A stretch of DNA of 64,000 nucleotides from Corallococcus silvisoli (GTDB lineage Bacteria > Myxococcota > Myxococcia > Myxococcales > Myxococcaceae), in the NCBI RefSeq assembly GCF_009909145.1, contig NZ_JAAAPJ010000011.1, positions 186,001 to 250,000 on the forward strand. Reading direction: 5' to 3'. Numbering within the stretch: position 1 is the first letter of the stretch; each line of letters starts with the position of its first letter. This document shows positions 28,270 through 37,010 of this stretch, one piece after another. The position numbers were made by a program, and so were the translations under genes. The notes under the pieces were generated by a model. That model ran no database searches and was not told the DNA's origin. It was given only the letters and a program-made list of their open reading frames with translations.

Positions 28270-28935
28270 ATGGCCCTGCCCAAGACCCGCTTCATCGAGA
28301 CCACCCTGCGTTCGCCGCTGCTGCAGTTGCCCGTTCGCTCCGTGGTCTTCGAGTTGGATGCAGCGCGTGTGCTGTATTCGCCGGCGTCGGTGCTCACCCC
28401 CGAGCAGCTTCGGGATGCCGGTGCCATCACCGACCTCGTGGCCCCGAGCCTGATGCACACCGCGGGCATGAAGGCGGCGGCGGCGGCGCACCCGAGCGCG
28501 CGGCTCTGGGGGCCGGTGGGCGTGCGGGAGAAGCACCCCGACCTGTCCTGGCACGGAATCCTCGGCGTCGACCCCTGGCCCTTCGAGGCGGAGCTGGCGC
28601 TCATTCCGCTCCCGGGAATGCCGAAGATGAACGAGAGCCTGTTCCTGCACCACGCCTCGAAGGCGCTCTTCGTGACGGACATGGCCTTCAACGTCTTGGA
28701 GCCCAAGGGCCTCGCCGCCTGGATGTTCTATGGGTCCTTCGGCATCTACCGGCGGTTCGCCGTCAGCCGGCTGTTCCTGAGGTTCGCCAAGGACCGGCCC
28801 GCGTTCGAGGCCACGCTCGCGAAGGTCGCCGGGCTCGACTTCCAGCACGTGGTGCCCTCTCACGGCGAGCCGGTGCTCGACGATGGGAAGGCCCGGCTGA
28901 TCGCCGCGTTCCGCGAACGCGGGCTGATCAAATAA
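28270..28935 (+). CDS. DUF4336-type protein with metallo-beta-lactamase-like fold
   Basis: ATG 28270 gives 221 residues. The pattern VLYSPASVLTPEQL, ITDLVAPSLMHTAGM, LWGPVGVREKHPDLSW and HHASKALFVTDMAFN, ending with HVVPSHGEPV, follows DUF4336 proteins. These are distantly related to metallo-beta-lactamases; several histidines are placed like metal ligands (H in SLMHTAG and in PSHGEPV), but the HxHxDH motif is absent. No signal peptide is seen. It lies 58 bp after the propeller/TPR gene and may or may not share its transcript. The reaction is unknown. Confidence 0.7.
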   Translation: MALPKTRFIETTLRSPLLQLPVRSVVFELDAARVLYSPASVLTPEQLRDAGAITDLVAPSLMHTAGMKAAAAAHPSARLWGPVGVREKHPDLSWHGILGVDPWPFEAELALIPLPGMPKMNESLFLHHASKALFVTDMAFNVLEPKGLAAWMFYGSFGIYRRFAVSRLFLRFAKDRPAFEATLAKVAGLDFQHVVPSHGEPVLDDGKARLIAAFRERGLIK

Positions 28936-29086
28936 CCGCCGTGGGAACGACAGCCCCTGGGCCTGATCCAGGCCGGTCTCGTACCGGGGCGCGACTGCTT
29001 CACACCCGCGCGAGCGCCTACGCTGGGCGGTTCCACCGGGCGCGGCTTCCCATCCGGGCCGCGCTCCTCGACAGGAGCCCCGTGCC

Positions 29087-30721
29087 ATGGTCCTCGAGCC
29101 TCGCGTCCTCCGTGCCGTCCTCATCGGATCCCTGCTGTCGCTGGCCTGCTCCGACAAGCCCGGACCCGTGGAGCCCCCTCCTCCTCCGGCGGAAGCCTGG
29201 GACGGAACGTACACACCCCTGGCCGAGTCGACGGATTGGGTCGACCGGGGCGAGTACGCGGCCTGCGCGTTCACTCCGCCCCCGGGGACAGTCATCGACT
29301 GCGACGACCCATCGCTCTTCGACCTGTCGCGGTGTGACACCGCCTCGCTGGCCAGCGTGGACCCGCACGGCATCTACCAGGTGGACATGCGTCATGCGGC
29401 GGGCTTCTCGGACTTCGCGGGCATCCGGGTCCCCGCCGATGGCAGCACGGGGACCCTGAACGGCCTCACGGGGCTGAGCACCCCGCTCACGCGGCAGCAG
29501 CTCCAGGGGAGCTTCTTCGTGTCCTCGCGGCACACCCAGGGGTCCAGCGTGCGGCAGCTCGTCTTCGCGGGCTGTGGCGTCACTGGACCCGGGCTGGTGA
29601 CGGGGTGCTTCGCCCGCTGCGGGAATGGCAAGGTCAACTCCACGGGCACCTTCGAGGCCGCGCGGATGACCTGGGGGCGGGGCGAAGCCGAGGCGTCGGG
29701 TGGGCTGCGCCTCCTCTCGGAGACCCACGTCCAGACCGACTTTCCGGTGGACGTGTATGTCCACCGTGGCCACGCCTACGTCGTGTCCGTCGACGACCTG
29801 TACACCGGAGGCACGGGCGGACTCACGGTGGTCGACGTCCGCGACCCGAGCCACCCGGTCATCACCCAGCACATCACCCTCCCGGGTGACTCTTTCTGGA
29901 ACGCGGCCTGGGCCAAGGACGACGCGCTCTACATCGCCAGCAGGCGCTCGGGCGTCATCGTCTTCGACATCACCCACCCCAAAGCCCCGGCCTACGTGCG
30001 CAACGTGCCCGGTGGCCCCGCCCTCAATGTCCACACGATGTTCGTGGACGGCGACCGGCTCCACGCCGTGTCCCCCGGGCCCGCGCCCACCGGAGAGACC
30101 CTCATCTTCGACATCTCCACGCCGCTCAACCCCGTCCTGCTCAACCGCTTCGTCGCCGCCGACACGACGTCGTACATTCCCTCGGCGCACGACTCCTTCG
30201 CCTACCAGGACCGCCTCTACGTCAACCACTTCAGCGCCGGCTACGTCGTCTTCGACGTGAAGGACCCGATGAGCCCGCGCGAGCTGGGCCACTACACCTT
30301 CGAGAGCGACAACAGCTTCGCGACGAGCCACGCGAGCGCGGTGGGCACCTTCGCGGGGAAGACCGTCGCCTTCGAGGGGGGCGAGTACCAGGGCGCCCAC
30401 CTGCGGGTGCTGGACGTCACGGACCCCACGAACATCCAGCTCATGGGCGAGTACAAGCTGCGTCCGCAGACCTCCATCCACAACATGATCCTCCGGGGCA
30501 AGCGTCTCTACGTCACCTACTACCAGGAGGGCCTGCGCGTGCTGGACGTCTCCGTCCCCCCACGCCCCCGCGAGATCGCCTACTTCAACACCTTCCGCGA
30601 GTCCGACCCCCACCGGACCGACGACCTGCTCGAGGGAGCCATCGGCATCCGCGTCCCCGGGGACGGCTACGTGTACGTCGTGGACACCTCGCGCGGGCTG
30701 CTCATCCTGAACGAGCTCTGA
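29087..30721 (+). CDS. LVIVD-repeat lipoprotein (beta-propeller)
   Basis: The 544-residue protein has a signal peptide with lipobox SLLSLACSDK and a proline-rich linker. Residues about 215-540 hold five or more LVIVD repeats of the type GLTVVDVRDPSHPVI, GVIVFDITHPKAPAYV, GYVVFDVKDPMSPREL, LRVLDVTDPTNIQLM and LRVLDVSVPPRPREI, which fold as a propeller. The N-terminal domain before it has paired cysteines (ACAFTPPPGTVIDC, LSRCDTAS). The family is exported and of unknown function, common in myxobacteria. It appears to be a single-gene unit with about 150 bp upstream. Confidence 0.8.
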   Translation: MVLEPRVLRAVLIGSLLSLACSDKPGPVEPPPPPAEAWDGTYTPLAESTDWVDRGEYAACAFTPPPGTVIDCDDPSLFDLSRCDTASLASVDPHGIYQVDMRHAAGFSDFAGIRVPADGSTGTLNGLTGLSTPLTRQQLQGSFFVSSRHTQGSSVRQLVFAGCGVTGPGLVTGCFARCGNGKVNSTGTFEAARMTWGRGEAEASGGLRLLSETHVQTDFPVDVYVHRGHAYVVSVDDLYTGGTGGLTVVDVRDPSHPVITQHITLPGDSFWNAAWAKDDALYIASRRSGVIVFDITHPKAPAYVRNVPGGPALNVHTMFVDGDRLHAVSPGPAPTGETLIFDISTPLNPVLLNRFVAADTTSYIPSAHDSFAYQDRLYVNHFSAGYVVFDVKDPMSPRELGHYTFESDNSFATSHASAVGTFAGKTVAFEGGEYQGAHLRVLDVTDPTNIQLMGEYKLRPQTSIHNMILRGKRLYVTYYQEGLRVLDVSVPPRPREIAYFNTFRESDPHRTDDLLEGAIGIRVPGDGYVYVVDTSRGLLILNEL

Positions 30722-30804
30722 CCCACGTCCGCGGATTCCTGAGGGCCGCCTTGAATATTGATTCGAGTCCTTCGTCGGGCACGCCATTCCACCACGAGGC
30801 CCTC

Positions 30805-31515
30805 ATGCTCCGGATGCTCCCCCAAGCCCTCCCCTTCTGCCTGTTGGCCCTGGGCTGTGAGTCCCCACGGCACGCTCAACTCCTCGAGCGGCGCGCGGCC
30901 CTCCGCGAGGTCCACCTGCAGGCGTTCAGCACTGCCGCCACGGGCTTCGCGGACACCCGCTGGAGCATGAGCCTCGACGAGGTGCGGGCCCAGCATCCGG
31001 ACGCCGTGCCCCTGGACCAGGACGTCCTGGAGCTTCGGACGGAGCTCTGGAACAGGCCTGCGTCGATTCACTTCGTCTTCTCCCAGGAGAAGCTCGCGGA
31101 GGTGTCCATCCACCTCGCGGAATCGGGAGACCTCCGCGACGCCTACCGTGAAGTCGCGAGCAGGCTTCAAGCGACCTACGGCGAGCCGCAGGAAGTCCAG
31201 GACACGGCGAAGGACGCCGCCAACCAACGGGCCGTGCTCGGTGCGCTCACGCTCCTCACCTTCGCGGCCGACAGCACCCAGGCCCTCCACGACCGCAGGC
31301 CTCCGGACGAAAACCTCCTGCACCAGTTGAACGGACAGGCAGCCCAGGGCGCCGTGGAGGCCTATTGGGACACTCAGGAGTACACCCTGCGGAGCCGGTG
31401 GAACACCGTCGAGACGAAGGTGCACCTCGTCGCAAGGCGCACCCTGAACCGGCAGGGGCTGATCCTCTCGTACTCGAGCACGGTCCTGGCGGCGGCCTCG
31501 GGCCCTAGGCCTTGA
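30805..31515 (+). CDS. Putative lipoprotein of unknown function
   Basis: ATG 30805 gives 236 residues with the lipobox LLALGCES. A TTG at 30751 would add 18 residues before the signal and is less likely. The mature part begins helical (RRAALREVHLQAF) and then has FADTRWSMSLDEVRAQHPDA, a pattern found in small proteins that compare a predicted and an observed value, but I name no family. Its 3' end overlaps the convergent isochorismatase-like gene by 11 nt. Confidence 0.6.
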   Translation: MLRMLPQALPFCLLALGCESPRHAQLLERRAALREVHLQAFSTAATGFADTRWSMSLDEVRAQHPDAVPLDQDVLELRTELWNRPASIHFVFSQEKLAEVSIHLAESGDLRDAYREVASRLQATYGEPQEVQDTAKDAANQRAVLGALTLLTFAADSTQALHDRRPPDENLLHQLNGQAAQGAVEAYWDTQEYTLRSRWNTVETKVHLVARRTLNRQGLILSYSSTVLAAASGPRP

Positions 31516-32113
31516 ACATGCCAATCACTTCCGACGACGGCAGCGGGCGCGAGAACATCGGGAAGTCGTACTTGAGCGCGTTCTTGTGCTCTTCCGACGA
31601 GGTGGCGGCGGTGCAGTCCGTGAGGGTGATGACGTCGTAGCCGTGCTCGTACGCGGTGCGCATGGTCGACTCGACACAGCAGTTGGTGAGGAAGCCGCCA
31701 ATCACGACCGTCTTGATGCCCTTGCTGCGCAGGATGAAGTCCAGGTTCGTGCTGGCGAAGGTGTCGAGTCCTCGCTTGCCTTCAATCACGATGTCGCCCT
31801 TCTGCGGCGCCAGCGAGTCGATGATCTGCGCGCCCCAGCTCCCCTTCACGAACGCCTTCCCATCGACCACGCCCTTCAGGATGCCGTAGGGGTGCCGGGT
31901 CAGCTCGCCGTAGCCCTCGGCGAAGGTGATGGGCGCGTGCATCACCGTCACGCCCCGCGCCCGCGCGGCCTTCACCAGCGCCTGGGTGTTCTCCAGCATC
32001 TTCGTCTCCGCCATCACGCCCTTCACCGCCGGATGCAGCACCCCGCCCTCGGTGGTGAACTCGTTCTGGTACTCGATGAGCAGCACGGCGGTGGTCGAAG
32101 GGTCGAACGACAT
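31505..32113 (-). CDS. Isochorismatase-family cysteine hydrolase
   Basis: ATG 32113 gives 202 residues of the isochorismatase-like fold. Catalytic Asp is expected in LLIEYQNEF (here Glu-Tyr replaces the usual Asp, so this residue should be checked), Lys in VIEGKRGLDTF and Cys in FLTNCCVEST. The family hydrolyses amides or ethers (nicotinamidase, isochorismatase, N-carbamoylsarcosine amidase) in the cytoplasm. The common D of LLIVDxQ is replaced by E-Y here, so activity may differ. It is convergent with the upstream lipoprotein gene and has no operon partner. Confidence 0.78.
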   Translation of the reverse strand: MSFDPSTTAVLLIEYQNEFTTEGGVLHPAVKGVMAETKMLENTQALVKAARARGVTVMHAPITFAEGYGELTRHPYGILKGVVDGKAFVKGSWGAQIIDSLAPQKGDIVIEGKRGLDTFASTNLDFILRSKGIKTVVIGGFLTNCCVESTMRTAYEHGYDVITLTDCTAATSSEEHKNALKYDFPMFSRPLPSSEVIGMFKA

Positions 32114-32280
32114 GGCGGACTCCGAGGTGAAGGGCCGGACCATTCCGGGGCGGTCCGACAGGTTTGACAGCCCCCCGAAGACGCGGTCAAGGCGCGCCCC
32201 GAGCATCCGTCCACTACCGCTTCGGAGGTCTGGCGGCGCCAGCGCCATGCGCTGGGCCTGGAGGCGCTAAAGTCCCGCGC

Positions 32281-33441
32281 ATGCTCACGGGTCTCTCCGC
32301 CCTCGAAGCGACCGACTGGTCCCGCCTGCTCCACGCCTATGGTCGCGCCACGGACGCCCCCGACCACCTGCGCGCGCTGGTCGAAGGCGATGAATCGGCC
32401 CGGAGCGCGGCGCTGTCCTATCTGGGCTCCGCCATCCTCCACCAGGGCACGCCCTGGACCGCGACGGGCCCGGTGACGTGCGTCCTCGCGGGGCTGCTCG
32501 CGGAGCCCCGGCTCGACTCCGGCGGGCCCCGGCTCCGGGTGCGCGTGCTCGCGTTCCTCGCGGGCGTCGTCGAGGCCGTCGGGGACCGCTGGGCATCCAG
32601 GCAGGAACTGGAGCGCATGGCCCGCTACGACCTGGCGCCGCTCCTCGACGCGGGCGACGACGATGCCCTCTACGAGGACGAGGAGGCCGCTGACGCCCTC
32701 TACGCCACGTCCCTCCTAGGGTGTGCCCGGGTCGTGCCGCTCCTCGTCGAACCGGTGCTCGCCAGCCTCGACCACCCGGATACCGGCGTCCGCGCCCAGG
32801 CCGCGACGACGGCGGCCCAGCTCGCCCGGGTGCCAGAGGTGTTCGGGGAGGCGCGGCGGCAGGCACTCGTGCTGCGACTGACCGCCCTGGCCCAGGCCAC
32901 CGCGAACACCGACGAGCGCTCCACGCTGGTGCTCATGTTGGGCGAGCTGGGAGTGGCCCCCACGGCGTTCCTGGAGGACGCCTCCCCGGCGGTGCGCGTC
33001 TGCGCCGCGATGGCGAAGACCCTGGCGACGAACGAGGCCGCGACCCGCGAGCTGCTCCAGGCGCTGGAGCACCACGCCGCCCGAATGGACGACTGGTTCA
33101 CCGTTCGCCCGCCTCCGTTCGAGATGCGCCCCCGCTTCTACGTGCTGGAGCGCCTGCTCGAGCGCGTGGAGGACTTCGACCGGCTCCTCCCCGTGGCCGT
33201 CGCCCTGGCGCGCGTCACGACCAAGTCCTTCGTCGATCAGGAGTGGGGCCCGCTGCTGGCCGCGGCCTTCCCGGCGGGAGATGGACAGGTCCGGACGGAC
33301 GCGCAGCGGCGCTTCCTCTCCGAGCTGGTCGCGAACGCGGACCTCTGGGAACCGACGTTCGGCAATCCCGGGAGGTGGTTCCTGAAGGCCGGGCTGCCGT
33401 ACCAGAGGGAGTCCTGCGCGGAACGGCTCCAGGGCGCCTGA
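32281..33441 (+). CDS. HEAT-repeat-like protein of unknown function
   Basis: ATG 32281 gives 386 residues. The sequence is nearly all helical with repeated motifs of about 38 residues (RSAALSYLGSAILHQG, VLASLDHPDTGVRAQAATTAAQL, LVLMLGELGV, AVRVCAAMAKTLA), typical of an alpha-solenoid scaffold. There is no signal peptide. Such solenoid proteins are frequent in myxobacteria and usually bind partner proteins; the partner is unknown. The start is 168 bp downstream of the divergent isochorismatase gene start. Confidence 0.7.
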   Translation: MLTGLSALEATDWSRLLHAYGRATDAPDHLRALVEGDESARSAALSYLGSAILHQGTPWTATGPVTCVLAGLLAEPRLDSGGPRLRVRVLAFLAGVVEAVGDRWASRQELERMARYDLAPLLDAGDDDALYEDEEAADALYATSLLGCARVVPLLVEPVLASLDHPDTGVRAQAATTAAQLARVPEVFGEARRQALVLRLTALAQATANTDERSTLVLMLGELGVAPTAFLEDASPAVRVCAAMAKTLATNEAATRELLQALEHHAARMDDWFTVRPPPFEMRPRFYVLERLLERVEDFDRLLPVAVALARVTTKSFVDQEWGPLLAAAFPAGDGQVRTDAQRRFLSELVANADLWEPTFGNPGRWFLKAGLPYQRESCAERLQGA

Positions 33442-33450
33442 GCGGCGGCG

Positions 33451-33640
33451 CTAGTCGGAGCGCAGGGAGACGGAGGGCATGACGCGGCTGGCGCGCAGCG
33501 CGGGCACCCAGCACGCCACCAGCGAGCAGACAGACAGCACCCCCGCCACGCCCGCGAAGATGGCGGGATCGCGGGCCTCCACGCCGTGCGGAGGGAATCC
33601 ATGGGGTGCCCAGAAGCGAACCGCGTGCCAGGGGACCGCC
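33451..33640 (-). pseudogene. Remnant of an ABC-transporter permease (MacB/FtsX C-terminus)
   Basis: Reading the minus strand to a TAG at 33451-33453 gives FPPHGVEARDPAIFAG, then a hydrophobic helix VLSVCSLVACWVPA and LRASRVMPSVSLRSD. This is the end of a MacB/FtsX-like permease (membrane helix then an ARRASRxxPxxALR-type tail). The frame continues for some distance without a stop, but upstream residues (PRRPEPLGPAVRGGRGEL) no longer look like a permease, and no start or ATPase gene is present. I read it as a decayed gene end. Confidence 0.6.
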
Positions 33641-33906
33641 CCCGTCAGCTCCCCGCGGCCCCCCCGAACCGCGGGTCCAAGCGGCTCGGGCCTGCGCGGA
33701 TCCGGGATGTCGCGTCCCGAAAGCGGACAGCGACCCGTGGGCTCCAGGACGCGTGTCCGTGCTCGGCCCGTGAAGCGACCCCAGCGCTCGGGCTCATCGG
33801 AGGGCTCCGAAGGCTCACCCGGCGAGACACGAGGCCGCGCCTCTCACCAAGACGGAAGCGGGCGGAGGTGGAGCCCGCGCCCGCCTTCGCCCCGGGGCCC
33901 GCCGGG
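33454..33906. other. Region without an intact gene between HEAT-like gene and lipoprotein gene
   Basis: Apart from the permease remnant in its left part, this stretch (about 265 bp, 33641-33906) shows only low-complexity frames rich in Arg, Pro and Ser. I see no credible gene, tRNA or repeat. Confidence 0.4.
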
Positions 33907-35301
33907 CTACTGGAAGTTCACCTTGCCATCCAGTTGGTAGCAGACGTGCGGCGCGCCGTCGGTGGGACGAATGGCGACGCTGAGGCGCGAGCCATCCTGC
34001 ACCGAGCCCCACTGCGAGTACGTCCACAGCCCCTGGGCATCCGGCGAGCTGAGCTCGAGCGTCGTCCCGCGGCGCAGCGCGGCGATGGGCTTGCTCCCGT
34101 CGAACGCCAGATCCGCGGCGTCGTTCTCGAAGTCGGTGATGGAGGTGAGCATGACGCTGGTGGACATGGGCGTGCCCGGCGCGATGTCCATCAGGCCCTT
34201 GGTCGCGCCGTCCGCGCCCCCGCTCAGGAGCCCGAGCACGTGGTTGTTCGCGTCGAAGGTCGCGGAGATGCTCTGGCTGTACTGGAACGCGATGTAGCCC
34301 GGACGAAAGATGTCGACAGTGCTCCCCCGGATGGCGGACAGCACGGTGGCGCTATCAAACAGATACAGCGTCCCAGCTGCGTCGAAGAGCGGGTTGCTGA
34401 GGAGCACGGTGCTGGAGCTCACCGGCCTCACGATGCTCCAGGTCCCCGGAGCGGTGCGCGTCGCCACGAAGGTCGCCGGTGTCGACACGGTCTCCGTGAA
34501 GACGATGGTGGGCTGCTGCCCCTGTGCGGGGTTGAGCGCGATGCTCAGCGCGGGGACGTTCAGGCGGGACGTGGCGGAGATCTCCTCCTTGCTCCAGACG
34601 CCGTTCACGCGCGTGGCGTAGACGATTCGCTGCGCCTCCCCCGACGGAGTGGTGCTTCCGAAGCGCCGGAGATAGGTCACGTGCGGCGTGCCGCTCCGCG
34701 GGTCGAGCGCCATCGCGGCGTTGGTGATGTAACCGCCGGTGTTGAACCCGGGGCCGTCGATCTGCTCCTTCCGCCACGTCGTGCCATCCCACGTCGCGTA
34801 CCAAAGGGAGCGGTGGGTCTCGTTCGAGTAGAGCAGGTGCCCCTTGCCGTCGTCTCCGAAGGCGAGCTCGCAGGTGCCGCCCGTCTTGTCCGGACTGGCG
34901 TCCACCACGGTGTTCGTCGTGAGCTGGGGCGCCACCACGCTGAAGCTGAACGAGCCCTCCGCCTTCTTCCCGGACTCCGTCTCCACCTCCACGGACAGCG
35001 AGGCCTGCCCCACCTCGCCCGGCAGCGTCCAGGTGACCGCATCCGAGTCCGGCGTGAGCGTGCCGCTGCTCGCGCTCCAGCGGACGGACTTGAAGGCCTC
35101 ATCCGAGGCGACGACCCGGAAGCGCTCCTCCGCGTGCCCCACGTAGGGCCCCGTCCCGCCCACGCGCTCGATGAGCAGCGAGGCGTTGCCCTTCTCGTGC
35201 GAGGAGATGACCTCCGGCGCCTTCGACTCGCTGTCGCAACCCGCGAGCATCGTGAAGCCACCCAGCAGGAGCATCCCCGAGACAATCCCCTTCTTCAGCA
35301 T
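33907..35301 (-). CDS. Lipoprotein with Ig-like and beta-propeller-like domains
   Basis: The 464-residue protein starts at ATG 35301 with a signal peptide and lipobox GFTMLAGCDS (Cys 22). Residues about 40-125 look like an Ig-like domain (FRVVASDEAFKSVRWSASSGTL, ending VVAPQ). Residues about 150-460 contain blade-like repeats with aromatic/acidic signatures (LWYATWDGTTWRKEQ, IVYATRVNGVWSKEEI, LWTYSQWGSVQDGS), a propeller resembling those that bind glycans, though no catalytic sites are seen. Outer-membrane anchorage is inferred from the lipobox. No operon partner is evident. Confidence 0.72.
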   Translation of the reverse strand: MLKKGIVSGMLLLGGFTMLAGCDSESKAPEVISSHEKGNASLLIERVGGTGPYVGHAEERFRVVASDEAFKSVRWSASSGTLTPDSDAVTWTLPGEVGQASLSVEVETESGKKAEGSFSFSVVAPQLTTNTVVDASPDKTGGTCELAFGDDGKGHLLYSNETHRSLWYATWDGTTWRKEQIDGPGFNTGGYITNAAMALDPRSGTPHVTYLRRFGSTTPSGEAQRIVYATRVNGVWSKEEISATSRLNVPALSIALNPAQGQQPTIVFTETVSTPATFVATRTAPGTWSIVRPVSSSTVLLSNPLFDAAGTLYLFDSATVLSAIRGSTVDIFRPGYIAFQYSQSISATFDANNHVLGLLSGGADGATKGLMDIAPGTPMSTSVMLTSITDFENDAADLAFDGSKPIAALRRGTTLELSSPDAQGLWTYSQWGSVQDGSRLSVAIRPTDGAPHVCYQLDGKVNFQ

Positions 35302-35612
35302 TGTATGAACTCCCCCGTGACGCCTCTGACTGGACCGGCCCGCCAGGCGGGAGGCGCCGCCCCATCAAAGACATCCACGAACCGGAAGAGTTCCCTCGAA
35401 TTTCCACTCACCTCAAAGACAGCCGCGACAGAAGCGACGTGAGAGGGATTCGAGCAGCAACCCCTGGAGTCGACGTGGCGGGTGGCCTCTGGAGGGTCCT
35501 GGCCCACGGAAGCCCTCGCCGCGCCCCACGCACCGGGCCCGATGTGCCAGGGCACCGAGCCCCGTCCAGACACCGGAGCCGGCACATCCCCAAACGCGAG
35601 TCCCTCATCGCC
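35302..35612. other. 311-bp intergenic region, no gene recognised
   Basis: It contains the upstream region of the minus-strand lipoprotein gene and the downstream end of the frameshifted gene at 35613-36112. Frames across it are short and biased; I see no promoter, hairpin or repeat that I would defend. Confidence 0.35.
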
Positions 35613-36112
35613 TCACGGTCCGGCTCCGCCGCGGTGCCGGTGGCGGCACGCGCCGAGCCGCTCGCTCAAGGCTTCCAGGTAGACGTCCAGGGCGGTCAGG
35701 CGGATCGCGGAGGCGTGCGCGCGACGAGGGTCCTGCCGAGCCTCGATTCGGAGCGCCGCTGGCACTCGCTCGTCCAGCCACAGCTCGGGAGACGGGAAGC
35801 TGGCGTGCGGCCCCCCTCGATGTGCTCGATCACCAGGTGCCCGCGCCAGGGCGCCTCGTAGAGCCGGCCCGCGATCTCCGAGACGAAGAGGACGGCCCGC
35901 TCCCCCACACCCAGGGCGGTGTTCCCCCAGACGGAGGGGGCCTGGACGAACTCGAACTCTCCGCCGAGGCACGAAGGGTCGATTCCGTTCCTCGCGACGT
36001 AGATCTTCTCGATCCTCGCGCACAGGCTCTGGGGCCGCGGCGCGCTCACGGCCCGCACCTGGACCACGCCGTGCCGAGCCACTTTGTCTTCCAGGAAGCG
36101 AGCGCCGCTCAT
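35613..36112 (-). pseudogene. Hypothetical gene with a single-base frameshift in a G run
   Basis: The frame from ATG 36112 encodes a sensible protein (RPQSLCARIEKIYVARNG, GERAVLFVSEIAGRLYEAPW, HLVIEHIEGG) up to about 35815. There a run of six G on the minus strand (positions 35812-35817) switches it into an Arg/Pro-rich tail ending at 35696. In the next frame the sensible sequence continues (ASFPSPELWLDE, RLTALDVYLEALSERLGA) to a stop at 35613. One more G would restore a single product of about 166 residues. Either the gene is broken, the run slips, or the assembly lost a base. Confidence 0.6.
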
Positions 36113-36171
36113 CGGGGCCTCCTTGTCGTGCGCTGCGCGGCCCGCGGACGAAGGTATTATCGCATGAGCCC

Positions 36172-36684
36172 ATGCGAACCCCGTTCACGCGGTCTGCCCG
36201 CCCCGCCCTGCTCTTCTCGCTTCTGTGCGCGTGTGCCGGCGGCCCACCGCCAAGGAACCCCGTGAACCCGAACGATCCATCTCTCCGGCAAGGCGAGGCG
36301 TCGTCGAGCCCTGGCTCGGGCAGCAATCAGCCCTCCCCGCTCGATCCCTTCCTCCGACGAGGCGAGGCGCTGTTGCGCCATGGCGCGGGCAGCGCCGAGC
36401 TCTCGCCGGCCGATCCAGCTCCCGCTGTCCAGGACCTCGGCGCCCAAGCGGGTTTCGGCCGGGCCTGGACGTCGAACTCCATGCGGGCATCGGTCTACGT
36501 GTTCAACAGCTACAAGGAAGCACGCGTCGCGGAGGACTGGCTGAAGGCACACGTGCCCAATGGCCTGCAGGGCGACGGAACGGTCAATGGCGATCTGCTC
36601 GTGTGGGTGACCGCCGACGCAACGGACGCGGCGGCCCGAGCCGTCATCGGAGACCTGATTGGCGCGTTCGCGGGCGAGGAGTGA
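36172..36684 (+). CDS. Putative lipoprotein with C-terminal alpha/beta domain
   Basis: The 170-residue product starts at ATG 36172 with a signal peptide and lipobox SLLCACAGG. A long Pro/Ser/Gly-rich linker (about 20-100) follows. The last 70 residues form a compact domain (MRASVYVFNSYKEARVAEDWLKAHV, GTVNGDLLVWVTADATDAAARAVIGDLI) whose pattern looks like a small ferredoxin-like fold. No family is recognised. It is divergent from the frameshifted gene and partly opposite to a ricin-lectin fragment frame. Confidence 0.55.
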   Translation: MRTPFTRSARPALLFSLLCACAGGPPPRNPVNPNDPSLRQGEASSSPGSGSNQPSPLDPFLRRGEALLRHGAGSAELSPADPAPAVQDLGAQAGFGRAWTSNSMRASVYVFNSYKEARVAEDWLKAHVPNGLQGDGTVNGDLLVWVTADATDAAARAVIGDLIGAFAGEE

Positions 36685-37010
36685 AACCGTGAGTCATTGA
36701 CGGCTCTTTGCGGCCCGCATGAGCCTGGGCATGCATTGCGGGTCCCACGGGCAGCCAACACGGTCCCCGCTTCGGGTGCCCGCCGCCACATCTTCAGCCG
36801 GTGCTGCGCCACGCCGTCGTTGCAGTTCCAGAGCTGCACGTCGGCACCCGCCGCCGGGTTCGCGTTGGAGACGTCGAGGCACCGGAAGGCGGCGATGACA
36901 TTGCTGAAGACCGTGGCGATTTCGGCGAAACACTGCCAGCGCTGCTCATTGCAGGAATAGAGCCGCACGTTGGTGCTCTCCACGGACATTCCGTGCGGAG
37001 GCTCCCGTTG
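36685..37010. other. 326-bp stretch between lipoprotein and lipase genes
   Basis: This stretch has no intact gene. Its right two thirds hold the ricin-B lectin remnant on the minus strand. The rest is featureless to my reading. Confidence 0.4.
36750..36989 (-). pseudogene. Fragment of a ricin-type beta-trefoil lectin domain
   Basis: The minus frame contains NVRLYSCNEQRWQ and RCLDVSNANPAAG followed by VQLWNCNDGVAQHR, which match the Q-x-W and CLDV/QLWxCN signatures of ricin-B lectin repeats. Only about one and a half repeats are present, followed by unrelated sequence overlapping the opposite-strand lipoprotein gene, so I take it as a remnant that once bound glycans. It lies 22 bp after the lipase gene end; it may also be a tail cut from that gene's former neighbour. 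Confidence 0.45.

Noticed and set aside
29018..30787. 589-codon minus frame opposite the LVIVD lipoprotein
   Set aside because: The plus frame has a lipobox and repeated LVIVD blades; the minus frame is featureless.
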